NCBI GenBank assembly: GCA_020637555.1
Contig: JACKKF010000004.1
Span: forward strand, 248,001 to 312,000
DNA from: Rhodobacter sp.
Lineage (GTDB): Bacteria > Pseudomonadota > Alphaproteobacteria > Rhodobacterales > Rhodobacteraceae
Length of the DNA stretch: 64,000 nt
Direction: 5' to 3'
Shown here: piece after piece, positions 58,161 to 64,000 of the stretch
How positions within the stretch are numbered: position 1 is the first letter of the stretch
How the letters are laid out: each line of letters begins with the position of its first letter
The notes under the pieces: model-generated
The model's input: only the letters and a program-made list of their open reading frames with translations
Told to the model about the DNA's origin: nothing
The model's database searches: none
Program-made: the position numbers and the translations under genes

Positions 58161-59366
58161 TCAGACCTCGACCCGGGTGAGGCGGGGCAGGAAGACGGCC
58201 AGAATTCCCAGCGCGGGAAGAAAGCCGCACATCCGATAGACGAACTCGATCCCATAGGCATCGGCCAGCAGACCCAGCGCGGCGGCTGCCAGCCCGCCGA
58301 TGCCAAAGGCCATGCCGAAGAACACCCCCGCGATCAGGCCGACGCGACCCGGCACCAGTTCCTGCGCGAACACCACGATCGCCGGAAAGGCCGAGGACAG
58401 GATCAGCCCGATGAACACGGTCAGAACGCCGGTCCAGAACAGGTTCACATAGGGCAGGGCCAGCGTGAAGGGCAGAACCCCCAGGATCGACACCCAGATC
58501 ACCGCGCGCGTGCCGATACGGTCGCCGATGGGGCCGCCAAAGATCACGCCCGCCGCCGCCGAGGCGAGGAACAGGAACAGCATCCCTTGCGCCTGCTGGG
58601 TGGTCAGCTGGAACTTTTCGATCAGGAAAAACGTGTAATAGGACCCCAACGAGGCCATGTAGGCGTTCTTGGTGAAGACCAGAAAGGCCAGCAGGCCGAT
58701 GGTGACGACAACCCGGCGACGGGGCAGGCCATGGTCCTTGAAGGCGACGGCGCGCTTGCCGGTGCGGCGATGGTTGGCGTGCCAGCGGCCCACCTGCGAC
58801 AGGATCACCATGCCCAGAAGCGCCAGCGCGGCGAACCAGGCGACCGACCCGCGCCCCGACGGCACGACGATGAACGCCGCCAGCAGCGGGCCTGCCGCGC
58901 TGCCCAGATTGCCGCCGACCTGGAACATGGATTGTGCTGTGCCGAACTTGCGCCCGGCGGCGGCACGGGCGACCCGGCTGGCCTCAGGGTGGAACACGGC
59001 CGAGCCGATGCCGATCAGCGCCGCGCCCGCCAGAAGGAACGGATAGCTGGGCGCATTGGCCAGCAGCAGCAGGCCCAGCATCGTGCTGCCCATGCCCAGG
59101 GTCAGCGATTGCGGAAACGGGTGGCGGTCGGTCAGCGTGCCGACCAGCGGTTGCAGCACCGAGGCCGTGCCCATGAAGGCCAGCGACATCAACCCGATCT
59201 GCGTGAAGGACAGCGCGAATTCGTCATGCAGAAGCGGATAGCTGGCCGACAGCACCGATTGCATCACATCGTTGATGAAATGGCACAGCGCGATGGACAG
59301 GATCACCGCGTATTGGGTGGCGATGATGCCTTGCGCGGGGGCGGGGGTGGCGGTCTGGTCGGCCAT
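58161..59366 (-). CDS. MFS transporter, fosmidomycin-resistance-type
   Basis: 401 residues from MADQTATPAPAQGIIATQYA; 12 hydrophobic segments. The Fsr-type pattern is visible: CHFINDVMQSVLSASYPLLH, GSAVFHPEASRVARAAAGRK and SMFQVGGNLGSAAGPLLAAF. Family members export small acids, sugars or drugs. Convergent with the LysR gene, 4 bases between stops. Confidence 0.88.
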   Translation of the reverse strand: MADQTATPAPAQGIIATQYAVILSIALCHFINDVMQSVLSASYPLLHDEFALSFTQIGLMSLAFMGTASVLQPLVGTLTDRHPFPQSLTLGMGSTMLGLLLLANAPSYPFLLAGAALIGIGSAVFHPEASRVARAAAGRKFGTAQSMFQVGGNLGSAAGPLLAAFIVVPSGRGSVAWFAALALLGMVILSQVGRWHANHRRTGKRAVAFKDHGLPRRRVVVTIGLLAFLVFTKNAYMASLGSYYTFFLIEKFQLTTQQAQGMLFLFLASAAAGVIFGGPIGDRIGTRAVIWVSILGVLPFTLALPYVNLFWTGVLTVFIGLILSSAFPAIVVFAQELVPGRVGLIAGVFFGMAFGIGGLAAAALGLLADAYGIEFVYRMCGFLPALGILAVFLPRLTRVEV

Positions 59367-59532
59367 GATCCGGTCCTTCACACGTTCAGGGATCAACTGC
59401 CCGTTACCGACGCCCCTGTCAAGCCGCCGTCGATGGGCGTGATTTCGCCGCAGCGGGGTCCTGGCAGGGGCGATCCGGCGTTAAGGAGTTGAGGCACCCG
59501 GAACATTGTGAGACATATGGAAAAACGGCGGT

Positions 59533-61413
59533 ATGGCGAGGACGAGCGTGACACGCGCGACGGCAGGTGGAACACAGCCCCTGTGCGGCGCCGGGCGACC
59601 TGCGACAGCGGGGGTCCGTGTCTGGTTGCGTGCCGTGGCGGTCGCGCTGGCTTTGGGCCTTGTGGGGCTGCCATCGCCATCCAGGGCCCTGGAAACACTG
59701 GATTTCGATGTGCCCGGGGCCTCGGCCGAGCTGTTGGCGGATTTGCGCGCCAGTTCGCTTCTGCTGTCCGCCCAGGCCGAGGGACGCACCGCGCCCATCG
59801 ACCTGATGGCGGCGGCGCGCGCCGAATATGGCCAGCTTCTGGACCTGCTGTATGAGGATGGGCGCTATGCGCCGACCATCCATGTGCGCGTCGACGGCCG
59901 CGAAGCGGCGGATGTTTCCCCCCTGCGCACACCAGCGCGGATCGACCGGATCGCGGTGCAGATCGACCTGGGGCCGCAGTTCACCTTTGGCACGGCCTCG
60001 ATCGCGCCGCTGGCGCCCGGGGCCACGCTGCCTGCCGAATTCGCCCCCGGGCAACCCGCGCGGTCGACCGTGGTGCGCGATGCCTTGCGGGCGGCGCTCG
60101 ATGGTTGGCGGGCGCAGGGCCATGCCCTGGCCGAACCCGCCGGGCAGCGCGTGGTGGCCGATCACAACACGAACCGGCTGAACATCAGCCTGACCCTGTC
60201 GCCCGGCCCGCAACTGCATGTCGGGCGCGTGGTTCCCGAAGGCAACCAGCGCACCCGGGACGAACGGATCCAGGCGATTGCCGGGTTGGAGCCGGGCAGT
60301 CTGCACGATCCGGCCGCGATCACGGCGGCCGAGACGCGCCTCAGGCAGACCGGCACCTTTGCCTCGGTGGTGTTGCGCACGGCCGATCACGCCAATGCCG
60401 ACGGCACCATCGACATTGCCGCCCAGGTCGAGGAAGCGCCCCCCCGCCGCATCGGCTTCGGTGCCGAACTGGATTCGGAATCCGGTGGTCGTCTGAGCGG
60501 TTTCTGGCTGCACCGCAACCTTCTGGGTGGCGCCGACCGGCTGCGGCTCGAGGCGGCCGTGGACGGGATCGCTGCGCGCACCGGCGGGCTGGGGTTCTCG
60601 CTGGATGCGCGCTACATACGCCCGGCGACGCTGAACCGCGATACCGATCTGGAGCTGGGCTTCAACGCCGTGCGCCAGGACGAGCGCGACTATCAGGCGG
60701 ATGCGTTCACCGCCGAAGGGTTGTTGCGGCGCCGGTTTTCCCACGGGCTCAGCGCGACCGCCGGGGTCAGCCTGCGCTATGAGCAATCGACCTATGGCGG
60801 GGTGCAGAACGATTTCGGCACGCTTGGCCTGCCGGTGTCGATCACGCAGGACACGCGCGATGTGGCGCTCGACGCGACGCAGGGACATTACCTGTGGGCC
60901 GAGGCCATGCCCTATGCGGGCTTTGGTCAGGCCGCCAGCGGGATCAGGCTGCGTTTCGATGGCCGCGCCTATACCGATGTCGGGACCGGGGGGCGCGTGG
61001 TGCTGGCCGGACGGGCGCAGCTGGGTGCGCTGTTCGGCCCGTCGCTGGCCGCGGCACCGCGCGGGTTCCTGTTCTATTCGGGTGGCGGCGGCAGCGTGCG
61101 CGGGATGCCCTATCAGTCGCTGGGCGTGGCGGGTCCGCCGGCGTCGGGCGGGCGCGGGTTCGCCGCGCTGTCAGGCGAGGTCCGGGTGCGGGTGAACGAC
61201 AGTTTCTCGGTCGTGGCCTTTGCCGATGCGGGGGCAGTGTCCTCGGGTGCATTCACGGGCAGCCACGATTGGCAGGCCGGGGCCGGGCTGGGCGTGCGCT
61301 ATGCGACCCCGATCGGCCCGCTGCGTCTGGATCTGGCGGCCCCCGTGCGCCGCAATGCGGGGGCCACCAGCAACGCCATGCAGATCTATTTCGGCATCGG
61401 CCAGGCGTTCTGA
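59533..61413 (+). CDS. tamA: Outer-membrane translocation/assembly protein TamA
   Basis: 626 residues. Signal-like stretch RAVAVALALGLVGLPSPSRA near residues 33-52, POTRA domains (about 55-300), then a 16-strand-type BamA/TamA barrel from about 310 ending QIYFGIGQAF with C-terminal Phe. GFLFYSGGGGSVRGMPYQSL matches the conserved lid-loop VRGY/F motif of Omp85 proteins. Forms an envelope-spanning complex with TamB, whose gene overlaps its stop (TGATG). Confidence 0.9.
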   Translation: MARTSVTRATAGGTQPLCGAGRPATAGVRVWLRAVAVALALGLVGLPSPSRALETLDFDVPGASAELLADLRASSLLLSAQAEGRTAPIDLMAAARAEYGQLLDLLYEDGRYAPTIHVRVDGREAADVSPLRTPARIDRIAVQIDLGPQFTFGTASIAPLAPGATLPAEFAPGQPARSTVVRDALRAALDGWRAQGHALAEPAGQRVVADHNTNRLNISLTLSPGPQLHVGRVVPEGNQRTRDERIQAIAGLEPGSLHDPAAITAAETRLRQTGTFASVVLRTADHANADGTIDIAAQVEEAPPRRIGFGAELDSESGGRLSGFWLHRNLLGGADRLRLEAAVDGIAARTGGLGFSLDARYIRPATLNRDTDLELGFNAVRQDERDYQADAFTAEGLLRRRFSHGLSATAGVSLRYEQSTYGGVQNDFGTLGLPVSITQDTRDVALDATQGHYLWAEAMPYAGFGQAASGIRLRFDGRAYTDVGTGGRVVLAGRAQLGALFGPSLAAAPRGFLFYSGGGGSVRGMPYQSLGVAGPPASGGRGFAALSGEVRVRVNDSFSVVAFADAGAVSSGAFTGSHDWQAGAGLGVRYATPIGPLRLDLAAPVRRNAGATSNAMQIYFGIGQAF

Positions 61414-64000
61414 TGGTGTTGCGGACCCGGTCTTTCGGCTGGCTGGCGATGTTGCTGGCGCTTCTGCTGCTGGCCGCCGCGCCGGCGCGTCCCTCGCCCG
61501 AAGAGGATCAGGGCATCCTTGCCGGCATGTTGCAGGATCTTCTGTCCGATGCCGGGCGGGATGTGCGCATTCGCGGGTTCGAGGGGGCGCTGTCCTCGCG
61601 GGCGACGATCCGGGAAATAACCATCGCCGATGCGCAAGGTGTCTGGATCACCCTGCATGATGTCGTGCTGGACTGGAACCGCGCCGCCCTGCTGGAACGC
61701 CGGGTCGAGGTGAACGAACTCAGCGCCCGGCGGATCACGGTGGCGCGGCTGCCCGGGACCGCGACCGAGGATGCCACCGCTCTGCCCAGCCCCACGGCAA
61801 GCGAGGGGTTCCGCCTGCCCGAACTGCCGGTTGCGGTGCAGATCGGCGCGGTCACCGCCGAGACGGTCATCCTGGACCCTGCGGTCACGGGGCAGCAGGC
61901 GCAATTCACCCTGACCGGCTCGGCCCAGCTGGAGGGGCGCCAGGGCACCGCCCAATTCGATGCGCATCGCACTGACGGCACCGACGGGGTGTTCCGCTTT
62001 TCCGGCGGATTCGACAACCGCACCCGCGAACTGGCGCTGGATCTGGATCTGTCCGAGGGCCCCGAAGGGATCGCCACCACGCTGCTGGGAATCCCCGGTC
62101 GCCCCGCGCTGGGTCTGTCGGTGCGCGGAACCGGGCCGATCAGCACCTTCACCGCGCAGATCGGCGTCAGCACCGACGGCACGCAACAGATCGCCGGGAT
62201 CTTTTCGCTGGTGGACCAGACCCCCGAGACCGGGGTGCTGCAAGGCGGCGGGTTCACGCTGGACGTGCAGGGCGATCTGCGCCCCCTGATCTCGGAGGAC
62301 ATGCACCCGTTCTTTGGCGCGAACAGCCGGTTGCGGGCGACCGGGCAACGCGCCGAAACCGGCGAGATCGACATTCCCGAGCTGCTGATCTCGACCAATG
62401 CGATGCATGTGAACGGCAGCGCGGCGCTGGGCGCGGATGGCCTGCCGCTGCGGGTGCAGGTGACGGCGGGGATCGAACGGGGCGACAACCAGCCGGTGCT
62501 GCTGCCCGGCACCTCGGGCGCGGCGCGGATCGACAGCGCCACGTTGCGGATCGCTTACGATCAGGCGCGGTCGCGCGACTGGACGGTGCGCGGCTCGCTG
62601 GACATGCTGGCGCTGTCGGGCATGCGGATCGCGACGACGACGCTGGATGCGCGCGGTCGCCTGAATGCCGCGGCGGATGTGGCCGCGCATCCGAACGCGA
62701 CCCTGCCCTTGTGGGAGGGGTCGTTCGAGTTCGCGGCGCAGGGCATCGACGCCGACGATCCGGCCCTGCAACAGGCGATCGGCTCGCAGGTCTTTGGACT
62801 GGCCAGTCTCAGCTGGCCCGGCGGGGGCGCACCGCTGGATCTGACCGGTCTGGCGCTTGAGGGGCAGACCCTGTCGCTGACCGCCTATGGCCAGATCGAG
62901 GGGTTGACCTTTGACGGTTATGCCGAATTCGAGGCCCCTGATCTGGGCACGTTCTCGGGGCTGGCAGGGCGGCCGCTGGGCGGCGACACGCTGGTGACGG
63001 TGCGCGGGCAGGCCAATCCGCTGACCGGTGCCCTGGACCTGAACGCGGACCTGACTACCACCGATCTGTCGGTCGCCATCCCCGAAGTCGACGCCTTTCT
63101 GGCCGGTCAGTCCACCCTCGCCCTGTCGCTGAAGCGCGACACGCAGGGCACCGAACTGCGCCGGCTGACCCTGCGCGCCGGCACCGCCGAGATCCGCGCC
63201 CAGGGCCGGATCGAACCCGACCAGAGCGCCCTGAGCCTGCGGTTCGACGTGGCGGACCTGTCCCGGCTGGGCGCGGGCTATGGCGGACGGCTGGCGCTGG
63301 ATTCGCGGCTGAACACCACCGGGGCGGTGCAGCGCCTGCAACTGGACGGCGCCGTGATCGACCTGCAACTGGCCGACCTGCCCGCGGCGTCGGTGCTGGG
63401 GGGCATGTTCTTTGGCGCGAACCGGCTGCGGGCCGATCTGGTGCGCGAGGGGGGCGTGACCCACGTCACCCAGTTCTCGTTGCAAGGGCCGCGCCTGGAC
63501 GTGGCGGCCGCGGGGCAGTGGTCCTCGGACGCACCCGACCTGACGCTGTCGCTGAACCGGCTGGATGTGGCGGCGCTCACCCCTGACGGGCGCGGACAGA
63601 TCGCAGGCCGGGCCGAGATCTCGGGCGACGGCGGCGGCACGCGGTATGCGCTGGATCTGCGCGCGCCCAGCCCCGTCGCGACCGGAATCGAGGCGGTGGA
63701 TGCGCTGGTCGGGCAGGGGGTCTCGCTGGCGGCGCGGGCGACGGCGCAGGCGGATGGGGCGCTCAGCATCGACACCGCGCATCTCGAGGCGACGGGCGTC
63801 ACCGCGCGGATCAGCGGCAACCAGGCCGCGGACGGGCGCGCGCAATTCGCGGTCGAGGCCGCGCTGGACAATCTGGGACGTGTCGCGCCGGGGTTGAGTG
63901 GCGCACTGGTGCTGCGTTCGGACGTGACCCGCGGCGCGGGGGACACGGGCTATGGTGTCAACGCGCGGGTCACCGGGCCGTCCGATCTGGACCTTGCCGT
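61413..64000 (+). CDS. tamB: TamB-like translocation/assembly protein, N-terminal part (runs off window)
   Basis: At least 862 residues are in the window with no stop. An N-terminal signal anchor (MVLRTRSFGWLAMLLALLLL) is followed by the AsmA/TamB-like start ILAGMLQDLLSDAGRDVRIR, then a long beta-rich repeat region with alternating LDLxLDL strands (DLDLSEGPEGI, LDLNADLTTTDLSVAI). Overlap with tamA and this architecture make TamB secure. The C-terminal DUF490 end lies outside. Proposed to bridge periplasm for lipid or protein transport. Confidence 0.92.
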   Translation, partial: MVLRTRSFGWLAMLLALLLLAAAPARPSPEEDQGILAGMLQDLLSDAGRDVRIRGFEGALSSRATIREITIADAQGVWITLHDVVLDWNRAALLERRVEVNELSARRITVARLPGTATEDATALPSPTASEGFRLPELPVAVQIGAVTAETVILDPAVTGQQAQFTLTGSAQLEGRQGTAQFDAHRTDGTDGVFRFSGGFDNRTRELALDLDLSEGPEGIATTLLGIPGRPALGLSVRGTGPISTFTAQIGVSTDGTQQIAGIFSLVDQTPETGVLQGGGFTLDVQGDLRPLISEDMHPFFGANSRLRATGQRAETGEIDIPELLISTNAMHVNGSAALGADGLPLRVQVTAGIERGDNQPVLLPGTSGAARIDSATLRIAYDQARSRDWTVRGSLDMLALSGMRIATTTLDARGRLNAAADVAAHPNATLPLWEGSFEFAAQGIDADDPALQQAIGSQVFGLASLSWPGGGAPLDLTGLALEGQTLSLTAYGQIEGLTFDGYAEFEAPDLGTFSGLAGRPLGGDTLVTVRGQANPLTGALDLNADLTTTDLSVAIPEVDAFLAGQSTLALSLKRDTQGTELRRLTLRAGTAEIRAQGRIEPDQSALSLRFDVADLSRLGAGYGGRLALDSRLNTTGAVQRLQLDGAVIDLQLADLPAASVLGGMFFGANRLRADLVREGGVTHVTQFSLQGPRLDVAAAGQWSSDAPDLTLSLNRLDVAALTPDGRGQIAGRAEISGDGGGTRYALDLRAPSPVATGIEAVDALVGQGVSLAARATAQADGALSIDTAHLEATGVTARISGNQAADGRAQFAVEAALDNLGRVAPGLSGALVLRSDVTRGAGDTGYGVNARVTGPSDLDLA

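Noticed and set aside
61386..63845. 819-codon open frame on the minus strand over tamB
   Set aside because: Antisense of tamB, which is coupled to tamA and has a signal anchor. The shadow translates to a Gln/Arg/His-rich low-complexity protein typical of antisense frames.
1..64000. Mobile elements, prophage or genomic-island signs
   Set aside because: No transposase, integrase, attachment repeats or abrupt change of base composition could be seen; the single tRNA has no adjacent integrase.

Overview
The window is a GC-rich alphaproteobacterial chromosome segment, most likely from a member of the Rhodobacterales/Rhodobacteraceae. The case rests on gene order and protein families typical of that group: cysQ-like / waaA-like / lpxK, the tsaD <> hemD / mitofilin-like / HemY cluster, a BzdR/BoxR-type regulator, and C-P lyase with two phnM copies. 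No species is claimed. I saw no transposase, integrase, phage gene, rRNA or CRISPR array; one tRNA-Thr(CGU) is present. Genes are tightly packed with many ATGA/GTGA/TTGA stop-start overlaps.

Left part (1-13.1 kb), aromatic uptake and catabolism. A minus-strand branched-chain-type ABC transporter (livJ-G-F-H-M, followed by a partial alpha/beta hydrolase) diverges from a fumarylacetoacetate hydrolase-family gene and a zeta-class GST isomerase, which together look like the lower gentisate (or homogentisate) route. A TRAP transporter (dctPQM) follows, then an SDR, a MarR regulator and a feruloyl-CoA synthase-like ligase. livF is split by an apparent single-base frameshift.

13.2-20.4 kb, housekeeping: pmbA/tldE, cysQ-like, a waaA-like glycosyltransferase, lpxK, cobQ, a flippase-like membrane protein and a DUF202 protein.

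20.4-31.5 kb, aerobic benzoyl-CoA (box) pathway, all on the minus strand: benzoate-CoA ligase, alpha/beta hydrolase, DUF309 protein, boxC, boxB, a 55-residue four-cysteine protein, boxA, a hot-dog thioesterase, the boxR regulator, a degenerate 3-hydroxyacyl-CoA dehydrogenase-like protein and an M20 amidohydrolase. Benzoate is activated to benzoyl-CoA, epoxidised by BoxAB and ring-opened by BoxC. The aldehyde dehydrogenase that should follow (boxD) is not in the window. TGCA-N6-TGCA-like sites mark the presumed BoxR-controlled promoters, and a 27-28 bp palindrome family punctuates the operon.

31.5-45.2 kb, a complete phosphonate (C-P lyase) island: phnM1, a DUF1045 2H phosphoesterase, phnGHIJKL-N, phnF, a second phnM, a hexapeptide acyltransferase and the phnCDEE transporter, with a candidate PhnF operator and Pho boxes.

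45.5-64 kb, core genes: tRNA-Thr, hemY, mitofilin-like, hemD, tsaD, small enzymes and membrane proteins, a zinc alcohol dehydrogenase, a ketopantoate reductase-like protein, ahcY, a LysR regulator, an MFS exporter, and tamA-tamB (tamB runs off the right edge).

The most notable signals are the 55-aa protein with ferredoxin-like cysteine spacing coupled to boxA, the candidate BoxR operator set, the split livF, the palindromic repeat family, and the recurrence of strong hairpins directly after the solute-binding-protein gene in all three transporter operons.
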